Shown here piece by piece: positions 26,668-36,242 of a stretch of 64,000 nucleotides of DNA (position 1 is the stretch's first letter; each line of letters begins with the position of its first letter). The position numbers were made by a program, and so were the translations under genes. The notes beneath the pieces are model-generated. The model did no database searches and was not told the DNA's origin. It saw nothing but the letters and a program-made list of their open reading frames with translations. The stretch spans positions 62,001-126,000 of the forward strand of contig JADKFE010000001.1 in assembly GCA_016717595.1 (NCBI GenBank), read 5' to 3'. This stretch comes from Deltaproteobacteria bacterium (GTDB lineage Bacteria; Myxococcota_A; UBA796; CAJQPC01).

Positions 26668-27207
26668 ATGTGGGATCCTGAGCGCTACGCCCGCGCCTTA
26701 GACCTCGCCGCCCGCAGCCACGGCGACCAGCGTGACCCGGGCAACGGCTTCCCCTACGTCGTGCACCTCACGAAGGTGGCGGCGGAGGTGATGCGGGTGG
26801 CCTCGGTTGATCTCAACATGGACCTCGCCGTCACCTGCGCCGTGCTGCACGACATCGTCGAGGACGCGGGCGTGACCGTGGCCCAGCTTGAGGCCGAGTT
26901 TGGCGCTGAGGTCGCCGCCGGGGTGGCCGCGCTCACGAAGGATGAGCGCCTGCCCAAAGAGGCGCGGATGGCCGACAGCCTCCGCCGCTTGCAGGCCCAG
27001 CCCCGGGAGGTGCAGCTCGTGAAGCTCGCCGACCGCATCACGAACCTGGAGTACCCGCCGCATTATTGGACCGCCGCCAAGCGCCGGGCGTATCTGGAGG
27101 AGGCCGGGCGCATCCACGAGGCGCTGGGCGCGGCGCACTCGGGCCTCGCCGCGCGGCTCATCGAGCGGATGCGGCGCTACGAGGCCTGGGTAGGCGAAGG
27201 CGCCTAA
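26668..27207 (+). CDS. HD-domain hydrolase, RelA/SpoT hydrolase-like (MESH1-like)
   Basis: 179 residues. ALDLAARSHGDQRD, PYVVHLTKVA and the metal-binding LHDIVEDAG match the HD hydrolase half of RelA/SpoT proteins. VKLADRITNLEYPP gives the second Asp-bearing motif. There is no synthetase domain, so it resembles small alarmone hydrolases or related nucleotide phosphohydrolases. Likely cytosolic. Follows the Sel1 gene by 2 nt; its stop overlaps the convergent M32 gene. Confidence 0.85.
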   Translation: MWDPERYARALDLAARSHGDQRDPGNGFPYVVHLTKVAAEVMRVASVDLNMDLAVTCAVLHDIVEDAGVTVAQLEAEFGAEVAAGVAALTKDERLPKEARMADSLRRLQAQPREVQLVKLADRITNLEYPPHYWTAAKRRAYLEEAGRIHEALGAAHSGLAARLIERMRRYEAWVGEGA

Positions 27208-28694
27208 ACCCCGTAGGCCTCGCTCACCCGCTGGTTGAGGTGGGCGAGCAGATCGGCGACCAGATCCCGCGGGCCGGTGACCGACTCCACGAGGGCCGGG
27301 GCGTCGAGCAGGTGGCCCTTGTCGTGGATGTGCTCACGCAAGAAGCCGAGCGCCGGGGAGAGGTCGCCCCGGGCCACGTCGTCCCACAAGGTCGGCACCC
27401 GCTCCTCCATGGTGAAGCGCAGGGCCGCGGCGTAGAGGTTGCCGAGGGTGTAGCTGGGGAAGTAGCCGAACAGGCCGGACGACCAGTGGACGTCCTGCAG
27501 CGCGCCCTCGCTGAGCTTGGTCGGGCGAAGGCCCAGGGTGGCCTCCATGCCGTCGTCCCAGGCGCCGGGAAGCTCAGCCACGGGCAGCTCACCGGAGAGC
27601 AGCGCGCGCTCCAGGCGATATCGCAGCGCGATGTGCAGGTTGTAGGTGACCTCATCGGCGAAGATCCGCACGAGGGACGGCTCGACCCGGTTGAGCGCGC
27701 CGAAGAGCTGACTTGGGCGCACGGGGTCGTCGGGGAAGGTGAGGTTGGTCTCGCGGGCGAGGAGGTAACAGAACGCCGCGCTGCGCCCGATGACGTTCTC
27801 CCAGAAGCGCGACTGGCTCTCGTGCAGGCCGTAGCTCGCCGCGGCGTCGATGCCGAGGCCGCGCCAGCGCTGGGGGAGGCCTTGCTCGTACATCGCGTGG
27901 CCGGCCTCGTGCAGGGTGCCGGTGAGGCCGCGCAGGAGGTCATCCTCGTACAAGTGGGCGCAGAGCCGGGCGTCGCCGTGGCCGACGGAGACCGAGAACG
28001 GGTGAACCGTCTCGTCAAAGCGGCCGCGGTCGTAGTCGTAGCCCAAGGCCGCGGAGATGCGCTTGTGCAGCGCGCGCTGGGGCTCCAGGGGCCAGCGACC
28101 CGTGAGCGGCGGCGGCTGGGGCAGGCCCTTCACCCGGTCCAACACCGTCTTGAGGCCCTCGGTGAGCCGGGCGAACATCGGGTCGAGGCTGGCGACGGTG
28201 GTGCCCGGGTCGTACCCTTCGAGGAGCACGTCGTAGGCGTCGGCCTCGTTCTCACGGCAGGCGGCGATCTTCTCCCGCACCAAGGCGATGAGGCCCGTGA
28301 GCGGCCCGGCGAAGGGGGCGAAGTTGTCGTTGGCTTTGGCCTCGGTCCAGGCGTTGTAGGTCAGGGCCTCGGCCTCGGCCAAGGCGCTCACCAGGCGCGC
28401 CGGGGTGCGGGTGGCCTGGCGCACGGCCCGGCGCAGCGAGCGCAAGGCGGCGACACGGGCGGGGTCGTCGCCGGGGTCTAAGGTCTCGGAGAGCTCGACG
28501 AGGCGCGGGTGGGTGAGGCGCTCGTGTCGGAGCGTCGAGAGCGTGCCGAGCTGGCTCGCGCGGGAGGCCGCGCCGCCAGGGGGCATCGTGACGCGCTGAT
28601 CCCAGTGGGCGAGGCCGATGATTCCGTCGAGATCAGCCAGCTCGCGCAAGCGCGCCTGGGTCTCGTCCCAAGGAGTGAGGCTGGGGGTGTTCAT
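27204..28694 (-). CDS. M32 family (Taq-type) metallocarboxypeptidase
   Basis: 496 residues, the normal family length. Zinc-binding HEAGHAMYEQG (HExxH) and the following ESQSRFWENVIGRS that supplies the third ligand, plus DVRVT-like LGIDAAASYGLHES. N-terminal LAHWDQRVTMPPGGA is a family hallmark. Removes C-terminal residues from peptides in the cytosol. Monocistronic, overlapping the HD gene tail-to-tail by 4 nt. Confidence 0.92.
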   Translation of the reverse strand: MNTPSLTPWDETQARLRELADLDGIIGLAHWDQRVTMPPGGAASRASQLGTLSTLRHERLTHPRLVELSETLDPGDDPARVAALRSLRRAVRQATRTPARLVSALAEAEALTYNAWTEAKANDNFAPFAGPLTGLIALVREKIAACRENEADAYDVLLEGYDPGTTVASLDPMFARLTEGLKTVLDRVKGLPQPPPLTGRWPLEPQRALHKRISAALGYDYDRGRFDETVHPFSVSVGHGDARLCAHLYEDDLLRGLTGTLHEAGHAMYEQGLPQRWRGLGIDAAASYGLHESQSRFWENVIGRSAAFCYLLARETNLTFPDDPVRPSQLFGALNRVEPSLVRIFADEVTYNLHIALRYRLERALLSGELPVAELPGAWDDGMEATLGLRPTKLSEGALQDVHWSSGLFGYFPSYTLGNLYAAALRFTMEERVPTLWDDVARGDLSPALGFLREHIHDKGHLLDAPALVESVTGPRDLVADLLAHLNQRVSEAYGV

Positions 28695-28798
28695 GCCCCG
28701 CCGATTAACGTATCTTTCGTGTTCACGACGCGGGCCGGTGTGACCTTCCCGTCAAACCGAACCGCCTTCGCCCGCTGGAGCCCCCACTGTCCGCCGCG

Positions 28799-29470
28799 AT
28801 GTTGCCGATTCATGGCCTCGTCACCCCCGCCGCCCAGGCCGGTCTGGCCGAGGCCGAGGCGGGGCTTGTGGCCGCCATCTCCGCCGCTGAGGGCCACATC
28901 CCCGGAGCGGCGCCCAACGACGCCGTGATCGTTGGGTATGCCCGGTTCTTGGCGGGGTATGACGACTTTTTGACCGCGATCGGCGCCTACTTGCCCCTGC
29001 GCTGCGGCGCGGGCTGCGGCGCCTGCTGCCGCGACAACCCCCGCGGCGTGACCGGCGTGGAGCTGTGGTGGCTGAGGCGCTCCGTAGACGCCGATCCCGA
29101 CGGCCCCCGCCGCCTCGCCGCCGCCAAGGTGCTCGCCGCGCGCTGGTCGCGGGTGCTGGCCTCCACGGGTGGTGACGCGGCCCTGGCCCAGCGCCTCGCC
29201 GCCCAAGACGGCCTGCCGTGCCCGCTTCTGGACGAGGCCGAGCGCTGCGCCCACTACGCGGCTCGGCCGATCGCCTGCCGCGCCTTCGTCGCGTTCACCG
29301 AGCCCGCGCTGTGCGACCCTCGGCACCCCGAGCATCACGAGGCGGTCCAGCCCCAGCTTGAGCCCGGCCCCGATCTGCGCGCCTTGCTCGTGGAGTTGAG
29401 CGCGCGCTTGGGGCTCGGGGGCCTGCCGGACGATCTGCGGTCCGGGCTCGGCGCGGTGGGCAAGCTCTGA
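28799..29470 (+). CDS. YkgJ-family cysteine cluster protein
   Basis: 223 residues. The cluster CGAGCGACCRDNPRGVTG and the later PCPLLDEAERCAHYAARPIACRAF are the two cysteine groups of the YkgJ (CxxCxxCC) family, thought to bind zinc or iron. The N-terminal 60 residues are helical. Divergent from the M32 gene with 104 nt between starts. Exact role unknown. Confidence 0.85.
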   Translation: MLPIHGLVTPAAQAGLAEAEAGLVAAISAAEGHIPGAAPNDAVIVGYARFLAGYDDFLTAIGAYLPLRCGAGCGACCRDNPRGVTGVELWWLRRSVDADPDGPRRLAAAKVLAARWSRVLASTGGDAALAQRLAAQDGLPCPLLDEAERCAHYAARPIACRAFVAFTEPALCDPRHPEHHEAVQPQLEPGPDLRALLVELSARLGLGGLPDDLRSGLGAVGKL

Positions 29471-29497
29471 GCCGCACCGCGCCGGGCGAACGAACGT

Positions 29498-30316
29498 TTA
29501 CGCCTGAACGATCCGCACGGTCTGGGCGGGCACCGAGAACGCGCTGTCGCCCAACACGTCGCGGATGATGGCGTTGGTGTCGGCGTAGACCTGCCAGTAG
29601 TGGTCGGTGTGGCAGTAGGGGCGCACGCAGATCACCGGGCCGCGCTCGTTGAACCGCAGGATGAACAGGTCGGGGCCGACCTCTTTGGCGGTGTTGGCGA
29701 CGTTGACGACGCGGGCGCGGATACGCTCGGCGGCCTCTTTCACGTCGGCGTCCCCGGCGAGCTGGGCCTCCAGATCAACGCGGCGGTGGGGGTGGCCGGA
29801 GAAGTTCTGAATCGTGCCGCCGAACACCGAGGAGTTGCCCACCATCGTCACCACGTTGTCCGGGGTGAGGATGACGGTGACAAACATGCTGATCTCGGTG
29901 ACCGTGCCCGTGATGCCCGCGGCGGTCACATAGTCGCCGACCTTAAACGGGCGCAGCATGAGCATGAACACGCCCGCGGCGAAGTTCCTGAGCAGGTCGC
30001 CCCAGGCCGTGCCCACGGCGAGGCCGACGCCCGCGAGCAGGGCCGCGAAGGTGGCGGTCTCGACGCCCAAGAAGCCGAAGATCGCCACGACCAAGGCGCC
30101 GGTCAGGACGATGTTCAGCGCCGAGCCGATGTAACGGCGCACCGTGGGGTCAACGGACTGCGCGGCGAGCGCCCGCTCCAAGAGGTTGGAGGCGAAGCCG
30201 ACGATCCATTTACCGACCACCCAGAACAGGACGGCCCCGCCGAGCTTCACGACGAGGTCGGCGCCCAAGGGGAGGAGGGTGGTGGTCACGAACTCGTTGA
30301 TCTGCTTTGGGTCCAT
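29498..30316 (-). CDS. MscS-family mechanosensitive channel
   Basis: 272 residues from the ATG at 30316. Three membrane helices are visible (VKLGGAVLFWVVGKWIVGF, IVLTGALVVAIFGFLGV, and the pore helix AALLAGVGLAVGTAWGDLLRNFAAGVFML). The beta domain (RPFKVGDYVTAAGITGTVTEISMF) and the C-terminal cage follow. It has the small size of E. coli MscS. Releases solutes on hypo-osmotic shock. The longer frame to 30412 has no signal for an earlier start. Confidence 0.92.
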   Translation of the reverse strand: MDPKQINEFVTTTLLPLGADLVVKLGGAVLFWVVGKWIVGFASNLLERALAAQSVDPTVRRYIGSALNIVLTGALVVAIFGFLGVETATFAALLAGVGLAVGTAWGDLLRNFAAGVFMLMLRPFKVGDYVTAAGITGTVTEISMFVTVILTPDNVVTMVGNSSVFGGTIQNFSGHPHRRVDLEAQLAGDADVKEAAERIRARVVNVANTAKEVGPDLFILRFNERGPVICVRPYCHTDHYWQVYADTNAIIRDVLGDSAFSVPAQTVRIVQA

Positions 30317-30451
30317 CGGGCGCTCGTTGGTTGGAGGGGAGATCGGTCGTAGAAGCGCTGACGAGTGTAACGGAACGTTCGGCGAACGCGGCGTTGAGCC
30401 CCAAAGATGCAAGGGGGGTGAGAGGGTTGGGAGGGGCGTCGCTCAAAGTAA

Positions 30452-30465
30452 ATTGGTCACCCAAT
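30452..30465 (-). terminator. Weak hairpin at the end of the PlsC-like gene
   Basis: ATTGG-4 nt-CCAAT inverted repeat overlapping the first base of the acyltransferase stop codon, followed on the minus strand by a short T-rich run (TTACTTT). Only 5 bp of stem, so it may be a weak terminator or a regulator site for the mscS gene that starts 136 nt further on. Confidence 0.25.
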
Positions 30466-31244
30466 CAACCCCCGTCACCCTCCAGCGCCCGCCTCCGCTC
30501 CCCCTCCATCACCGCCCGGCACGCCGCCATGTGCTCCGCCAGCGTCTCCCGCGCCCACGCCGTCGTGTCGATGGGCTCGGCCACCGCCACCGTCACCCGC
30601 CCCGGCCGCAGCACCCAGCCACCTTTGGGCATCAGCCGCTCGGGCCCGGCGGCGCCGATGACCACGACGGGCAGCCGCGCGGCCAGGGCCACATGGAAGG
30701 CGCCCCGCTTAAACGGCAGCAGCTCGCCGGTGTAGCCCCGGGTGCCCTCGGGGAAGATCACGAGGCTCTGCCCCGGCGGCCGCGTGGCCACGGCGGCGTT
30801 GAGCTGGGCGATGGCCTGCTCTCCCCGGTCTCGGGGCAGCAGCACCGCGCCGCCCGCGCGGATCGCCCAGCCCCACAGCGGGATCTTCGCCAGCTCGTCC
30901 TTCACCACGAAGGTGGTCTCCGGCGGCAAGATCGCCGGGACGTAGAGCACATCGACGAAGCTGATGTGCTGCACCAAGAACAGGGCGGGGCCCTGCAGCC
31001 GCTCGGGGTTGAGCACTCGGACCTTCACGCCGATGAGCTTGAGGCCCACCTGGCCCCAGCGCGGGGCGAGGGCCGCCCAGACGCGCCGCGGCCCAAGCAC
31101 CGGGGCCAAGAGCAGGCCCACGACGCCCACCAGCAGGCTCCACACCCAGGCCAGGCCGAACCGAAAGGCCGCGACGGGGCCCGCCGGGGGCACCTCATAG
31201 GAGTTTTTTAATCTTTGATCAGGCGCGGCGGGGTTGTTGGCCAT
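30465..31244 (-). CDS. 1-acylglycerol-3-phosphate acyltransferase (PlsC-like)
   Basis: 259 residues with an N-terminal membrane segment (LAWVWSLLVGVVGLLLAPVLG). The acyltransferase blocks are HISFVD (HX4D; the residue before His is Gln where Asn is usual), GGAVLLPRDRGEQA, FPEGTRGYTGE and VPVVVIGA. Transfers an acyl group to lysophosphatidate-type acceptors at the inner membrane. Transcribed toward mscS. 62 nt separate its start from the divergent radical SAM gene. Confidence 0.9.
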   Translation of the reverse strand: MANNPAAPDQRLKNSYEVPPAGPVAAFRFGLAWVWSLLVGVVGLLLAPVLGPRRVWAALAPRWGQVGLKLIGVKVRVLNPERLQGPALFLVQHISFVDVLYVPAILPPETTFVVKDELAKIPLWGWAIRAGGAVLLPRDRGEQAIAQLNAAVATRPPGQSLVIFPEGTRGYTGELLPFKRGAFHVALAARLPVVVIGAAGPERLMPKGGWVLRPGRVTVAVAEPIDTTAWARETLAEHMAACRAVMEGERRRALEGDGG

Positions 31245-31306
31245 TGGGAGGATGGTATCATGTCCAACTTCGCGGAGGTCGGGCCCCAGCCGGCCGAGGG
31301 TGCTCC

Positions 31307-32722
31307 ATGCGCGTCGCCGTCATCGCCACCTACACCCACCCCACCCGAACCCGAGTCAAAGAGCCCTCGATCATGCAATCCGGCGTGCCGGAGCTGATCG
31401 CTGGGCTCTGCCCGCCGGACGTACATGTTGAGCTGTACAACGAGAAAGAGGACGACATCCCCCTGGACCGCGACTGGGACCTTGTCTTCTTCTCCTACTT
31501 GCACTCGTATTATGAGCACACCAAGGTGCTCTCCGCGCTGTTGCGCCGCCGAGGCGTACGCACCGTCGCCGGGGGGCGCCACGCGAGCTTCTTCGCCGAG
31601 GACGCCCAACGATGGTTCGACGCGGTCATCGTCGGTGAGCCCGAAGGCGCGGTGCAGGCGGCGATCGCAGACCTCAAGAAAGGAAGCTTAAAGGCTGTCT
31701 ATCGTGGCGTAGACACCCCGGTAGAGGACATCCGCCCCTACCGCTACGACCTCATCGACTTCACCAAGAACCGCTACCGCCTGCCCGGCGTCGAGGCCAG
31801 CCGCGGCTGCCCCTTCACCTGCAACTTCTGCGTGCTCACCGGGTACGAGAAGTACCGTTACCGCCCCGTGGCCCGGGTCATCGAGGACGTCACCCAGCAC
31901 ATGCGCTGGAACAAGTCCCTCGGCGGCCTGATGGACAAGACCTTCATCTTCTTGGACAACAACCTCGGCGGCAACAAACGATACCTGCGCGAGCTGTGTG
32001 AGGCCCTCACCCCCCACAAGCTCATCTGGGGCTGCTCGTTGACCTTCAACATCTTGAAGGACGAGGAGCTCCTGCGCTTGATGGCCAGATCCGGCTGCCG
32101 CTACATCTACACGGGCCTGGAGTCGCTGAACCCCGAGTCCATCAAGGCGATGAACAAGGGCCAGAACAAGCTCGGCGAGGTGGAGCTCACCATTCACCGG
32201 GCCTATGACCTGGGCATCTTGGTGAGCTTCGGCCTGCTCGTGGGCACCGACGGCGACACGAACGAGTACCTTGAGCGGCTCCCGGAGCTGCTGCTGAACC
32301 TGCGCTTCTTCTCGATCACCTTCGTCGGCATCGTGAGCCCTTACCCCGAGACGCCGATGTTTCAGGAGGTGCAGGCCCAAGGCCGCCTCTTGCCAGGGAC
32401 GATCAGCCGGGACTACGACGGCTACACCGTCTGCCACCGGCCGGCCCAGCTCACGCCGAGCGAGGTCGCCGAGCACTACGTGCGGCTGTGCCAGAAGGTC
32501 GGGAGCTGGAGAAACGTCGGGCGCCACTGGTGGCACAACATGATGCGCAGCCGGATGCCTCGTTACCGCAGCGTGATCGGCGTCTCGGGCCTGGAGATCG
32601 CCAGCGTCGCGCACTCCACCCGCAACACCAAGCGCCGGTTCATCGCCGGGCTCGACCCCATCGAGGCCTGGGACGTCCAGCAGATGGCGGCCTTGGGCAT
32701 CACCCCCCAGGTCTTGAGCTGA
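31307..32722 (+). CDS. B12-binding-domain radical SAM protein
   Basis: 471 residues from the ATG at 31307. N-terminal cobalamin-binding-like Rossmann domain (about 1-130: MRVAVIATYTHPT, WDLVFFSYLHSYY, VAGGRHASFF, VIVGEPEG; no DxHxxG His, so base-off or no cobalamin). Then the radical SAM core: EASRGCPFTCNFCVLTG carries the CxxxCxxC cluster site, FIFLDNNLGGN, IYTGLESLNPESI. The C-terminal extension has HWWHNMM and resembles that of the class with unknown lipid or tetrapyrrole substrates. Reaction not assignable from sequence. Confidence 0.88.
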   Translation: MRVAVIATYTHPTRTRVKEPSIMQSGVPELIAGLCPPDVHVELYNEKEDDIPLDRDWDLVFFSYLHSYYEHTKVLSALLRRRGVRTVAGGRHASFFAEDAQRWFDAVIVGEPEGAVQAAIADLKKGSLKAVYRGVDTPVEDIRPYRYDLIDFTKNRYRLPGVEASRGCPFTCNFCVLTGYEKYRYRPVARVIEDVTQHMRWNKSLGGLMDKTFIFLDNNLGGNKRYLRELCEALTPHKLIWGCSLTFNILKDEELLRLMARSGCRYIYTGLESLNPESIKAMNKGQNKLGEVELTIHRAYDLGILVSFGLLVGTDGDTNEYLERLPELLLNLRFFSITFVGIVSPYPETPMFQEVQAQGRLLPGTISRDYDGYTVCHRPAQLTPSEVAEHYVRLCQKVGSWRNVGRHWWHNMMRSRMPRYRSVIGVSGLEIASVAHSTRNTKRRFIAGLDPIEAWDVQQMAALGITPQVLS

Positions 32723-32815
32723 AGGATCCCACGGGGGAGGGCCTCCACGGAGGGCGGCGCACGTCGGCGCGGGTGGTGGGATATGGGGGACATGAATCGT
32801 GCGTAGGAGTCGCCC

Positions 32816-33868
32816 CTGATCACCCTCTGGCGAGACTTTCGGGTCTCCATCATCGTCACAATGCTGTGTCTGGGCCTCGCGTTCTGGTGGGGCATGGGCA
32901 CCGACATGGGCCCCTGGACGGCCGTGTGGATCACTTTGGTGCTGAGCGTCATGGAGGTGACGCTCTCCTTTGACAACGCCGTGGTGAACGCCTCGGTGCT
33001 CAAAGAGATGGACGAGTGGTGGCGGAAGCTCTTCCTCACCTTAGGCATCCTCATCGCCGTCTTCGGCATGCGCCTCGTCTTCCCGGTGGTGATCGTCGCG
33101 GTGGCCACGGGCGACGGCCTCGTCGAGGTCTCGCGCCTCGCCATCGAGAACCCCGAGGCCTACTCCCAACACCTGCACGACCACCACGTCAGCATCGCGT
33201 CCTTCGGCGGGATGTTTTTGCTGCTCGTGAGCCTACGGTTCCTGTTCGACCATGAGCGCCAGCTTCACTGGTTGGGCAAGTTTGAGGCGAGCTTGGCGAA
33301 GTTAGGACGCCTGCACGCCTTTGAGCTCGCCGTCGCGCTCTCGGTCTTGCTGATCATGCAGGTCACCCTGAACATCCCGGCGGAGAAGCAGCTCACCAGC
33401 CTGGTCGCGGGCATCTTGGGCATCGTGCTGTTCGTGCTGGTGGACTCCGTAGACGCCTTCTTTGAGCTCGTGAGCGAGGCCCGCGGCGGCGGCGGCATGG
33501 CCAAACGGGCGGGCTTGGCGGGCTTCTTGTACCTGGAGGTGCTCGACGCCTCGTTCTCCTTCGACGGCGTGATCGGCGCCTTCGCGATCACCCGCGACGT
33601 CGTCATCATCATGCTCGGCCTCGGCGTCGGCGCGATGTTTGTGCGGTCGTTGACGGTGTACCTGGTGAACCGCGGCACCTTGGATGAGTACGTGTTCCTG
33701 GAGCACGGCGCCCACTACGCCATCGGCGCCTTGGCCGTGATCATGCTCCTGAGCGTCTCGATGCACGTCCCCGAGGCCATCACCGGGCTCATCGGCCTGG
33801 CGTTTATCCTCGTCTCGGTGTGGTCCTCGGTGCGCTACCGCAAGGAGCACGAGGCGATCAGCGGCTAG
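32816..33868 (+). CDS. DUF475/TerC-family membrane protein
   Basis: About 350 residues, eight or more hydrophobic helices. TerC-type motifs: LSVMEVTLSFDNAVVNA near the start and LDASFSFDGVIGAFAIT in the second half, each with an Asp in a membrane helix likely to bind metal ions. The first ATG (32861) cuts into the first helix; an in-frame CTG at 32816 with AGGAG upstream gives the full helix, and an in-frame TAG at 32804 excludes anything earlier. TerC-type proteins are linked to metal (Mn2+) efflux and tellurite resistance. Confidence 0.85.
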   Translation: MITLWRDFRVSIIVTMLCLGLAFWWGMGTDMGPWTAVWITLVLSVMEVTLSFDNAVVNASVLKEMDEWWRKLFLTLGILIAVFGMRLVFPVVIVAVATGDGLVEVSRLAIENPEAYSQHLHDHHVSIASFGGMFLLLVSLRFLFDHERQLHWLGKFEASLAKLGRLHAFELAVALSVLLIMQVTLNIPAEKQLTSLVAGILGIVLFVLVDSVDAFFELVSEARGGGGMAKRAGLAGFLYLEVLDASFSFDGVIGAFAITRDVVIIMLGLGVGAMFVRSLTVYLVNRGTLDEYVFLEHGAHYAIGALAVIMLLSVSMHVPEAITGLIGLAFILVSVWSSVRYRKEHEAISG

Positions 33869-33918
33869 GCCCGTCGCGGTGGGTGTATGATGTCGGGGCC
33901 CCTGCGCTGGAGTCCCAA

Positions 33919-35190
33919 ATGACCCTGTGGTTGATGCTGCTCGCCTGCACCCCCGACGCCCCCGCCCCCGAGACGAGCACCGAGGCCCAGGATCGCCTCA
34001 TCGAGCAGCTCGTCACCGCCGCGCCCGGCGCGGTGATTGAGCTGCCCGCGGGCACCATTCAGCTCGACCGTGGGCTCTCGCTCAGCGCCGACGGCGTGAC
34101 GCTTCGTGGCGCGGGCATGGACAAGACGATCTTGAGCTTCAAGGGCCAGAAGTCCGGCGCCGAGGGCCTCTTGGTCACCGGGAACAACTTCGTCATCGAA
34201 GACCTCGCCATCGAGGACAGCCTCGGCGACGCGCTGAAGATCAAAGGCTCCAGAGGCGTGACCATCCGCCGGGTGCGCACGGAGTGGACGGGTGGGCCCA
34301 AAGAGGGAAACGGCGCGTATGGCCTCTACCCCGTGCAGTGTGAGGACGTGCTCATCGAGGAGAGCGTCGCCATCGGCGCCAGCGACGCCGGCATCTACGT
34401 TGGGCAGTCCAAGAACATCGTCGTGCGCAACAGCCGCGCCGAGTACAACGTCGCGGGCATCGAGATCGAGAACTCCACGGACTCCGAGGTCTACGGCAAC
34501 ACCGCCACCCACAACACCGGCGGCATCCTCATCTTTGATCTGCCTGACCTGCCGGTGAAGAACGGCGCCGGGCACCGGGTGTTCAAGAACACCGTGGTAG
34601 ACAACAACACCGACAACTTCGCCCCCGAGGGCAACACCGTGGCGATGGTGCCGCCGGGCACGGGCATGCTGGTGATCGCCGCGAACGACGTCGAGGTCTT
34701 TGAGAACACCATCGAGAAGCACGACACCCTGGCCGTGGCGGTGGTGAGCTATCAGATCATGGGCAACGAGCTCAAAGACATGGCCTATGACCCGTACGTC
34801 GAAGGAGTCTGGGTGCACGACAACGTCATCACCGACGCCGGGCAGCGGCCCCGGGGCATGATGGTCAAGGCCGCGTCGTTCGCGTTGGGCGGCACGATGC
34901 CCGCGCTTCTGTGGGACGGGATCGTCGCCGCGGAGCGTCTGGGGCCCGACGGCCAGCTCGCGGCGGACAAACGCATCTGCTTCCAGCGCAACGGGGACGG
35001 CGGCTTCGTCAACGTAGACGCCCCGAACAACCTCAAGAACCTCAGCCGCGATCTGGCCCCCCACGACTGCGCGCTTTCGCAGAGAGCGCCGCTGAGCCTG
35101 CCGCAGCTCGCCCAGGCGGCGCCCGCCGTTGAGCCCGCCGTCGAGCCCGCCGCCGCGCCCGTTGAGGCCACCCCGGCGACGGCCCCGTGA
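33919..35190 (+). CDS. Parallel beta-helix repeat lipoprotein (TIGR03805-like)
   Basis: 423 residues from the ATG at 33919, lipobox LLACT at the N-terminus. Residues about 40-340 are right-handed beta-helix coils (GVTLRGAGMDKTIL, NNFVIEDLAIED, GVTIRRVRTEWTG, NIVVRNSRAEYNVAGIEIENS, DSEVYGNTATHNTGGILI). An Ala/Pro/Val-rich tail ends the protein. This family occurs in two-gene pairs with the SO2930-type diheme cytochrome family, which is exactly the next gene here (4-nt overlap). Probably surface-exposed; substrate unknown. Confidence 0.88.
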   Translation: MTLWLMLLACTPDAPAPETSTEAQDRLIEQLVTAAPGAVIELPAGTIQLDRGLSLSADGVTLRGAGMDKTILSFKGQKSGAEGLLVTGNNFVIEDLAIEDSLGDALKIKGSRGVTIRRVRTEWTGGPKEGNGAYGLYPVQCEDVLIEESVAIGASDAGIYVGQSKNIVVRNSRAEYNVAGIEIENSTDSEVYGNTATHNTGGILIFDLPDLPVKNGAGHRVFKNTVVDNNTDNFAPEGNTVAMVPPGTGMLVIAANDVEVFENTIEKHDTLAVAVVSYQIMGNELKDMAYDPYVEGVWVHDNVITDAGQRPRGMMVKAASFALGGTMPALLWDGIVAAERLGPDGQLAADKRICFQRNGDGGFVNVDAPNNLKNLSRDLAPHDCALSQRAPLSLPQLAQAAPAVEPAVEPAAAPVEATPATAP

Positions 35191-36239
35191 TCCTCGCCGC
35201 GCTCTTGGCTGTGGTGATCGGCTGCGGCTCGCCGCCGGTCACGCCGATCCTCGCCGCGCCCTTCCCCAAGCAGCTCTCGGCCTGGGGGTTGTTTGTTGGC
35301 GACCTGGCTGATCTCACGCCCAACGAAGGGGTAGAGCCCTACCGCCTCAACACGCCCTTGTTCTCGGACTACGCCGACAAGGACCGCCACCTCTGGCTGC
35401 CTGAGGGCACCACCATCCCCTACGCGGCGGAGGGGGTGCTGCAGCTCCCCCAAGGCGCGGTCATCGCCAAGACCTTCTCCGCGCCGGGCACAACACGGCG
35501 CATCGAGACCCGGCTGATGGTTCACACGGCCTCGGGCTGGGTTGGCCTGCCCTATGTCTGGGACGAGGCCCAACAAGACGCCACCTTACGCCTCGCCGGG
35601 GCGAGCCTGGCCTTGACCTTCACCACGCCGTCGGGGGATTCAGTCGCCCTCGATTATCTTGTGCCCGACGGAAACCAGTGCAAAGGCTGCCACGAGACCA
35701 AGACCGATGTGATGTCGCCCATCGGGCCCAGCGCCCGGCAGCTCAACGGCCCGAGCCCCGCTGAAGGGGGCGAGAACCAGCTCGCGCGGCTCAGCCGCCT
35801 GGGGATGTTGACCGGGGCGCCGGCCTCTCCTGACGACGCGCCTCGGGCGCCGGTCTGGGACGACCCCACCACGGGTGACCTCGACGCTCGAGCGCGAACC
35901 TACCTCGACATCAACTGCGCGCATTGCCACAGCCCCGATGGCCCGGGGAACACCTCGGGCCTGCACCTCGGCGTCGAGGTGGCGGGGGACGCCCGGGCCT
36001 TGGGCCTGTGTAAGCCGCCCATCGCCGCCGGTCAGGGCTCGGGGGGGCGAAGGTTCTCCATCGTGCCGGGGGAGCCGGAGGCCTCGATCCTGCTGCATCG
36101 CCTGGCCTCGACAGCCCCCGGCGAGCGGATGCCCGAGCTTGGCCGGGCGCTCTCTCACAAAGAGGGGGTTGAGCTGGTGCGGGAGTGGATTGACACGATG
36201 CCCGGCGCCTGCGAGACGATCCCGCCGACCCCCGGATAA
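35187..36239 (+). CDS. Diheme c-type cytochrome, SO2930/TIGR03806-like lipoprotein
   Basis: 350 residues, lipobox VIGCG. N-terminal domain with GLFVGDLADLTPNEGVEPYRLNTPLFSDYADK is the family start. Two heme c motifs: CKGCH (about residue 162) and CAHCH (about 245). Follows the beta-helix gene with a GTGA overlap, the conserved pairing of these families. Probably a periplasmic or surface electron-transfer protein working with the beta-helix partner. Confidence 0.9.
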   Translation: MILAALLAVVIGCGSPPVTPILAAPFPKQLSAWGLFVGDLADLTPNEGVEPYRLNTPLFSDYADKDRHLWLPEGTTIPYAAEGVLQLPQGAVIAKTFSAPGTTRRIETRLMVHTASGWVGLPYVWDEAQQDATLRLAGASLALTFTTPSGDSVALDYLVPDGNQCKGCHETKTDVMSPIGPSARQLNGPSPAEGGENQLARLSRLGMLTGAPASPDDAPRAPVWDDPTTGDLDARARTYLDINCAHCHSPDGPGNTSGLHLGVEVAGDARALGLCKPPIAAGQGSGGRRFSIVPGEPEASILLHRLASTAPGERMPELGRALSHKEGVELVREWIDTMPGACETIPPTPG

Positions 36240-36242
36240 TCC

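Noticed and set aside
30317..30464. Strong sigma-70 promoter in front of mscS
   Set aside because: A TACACT-like hexamer is present but I find no partner -35 at 16-18 nt, so I left it out.
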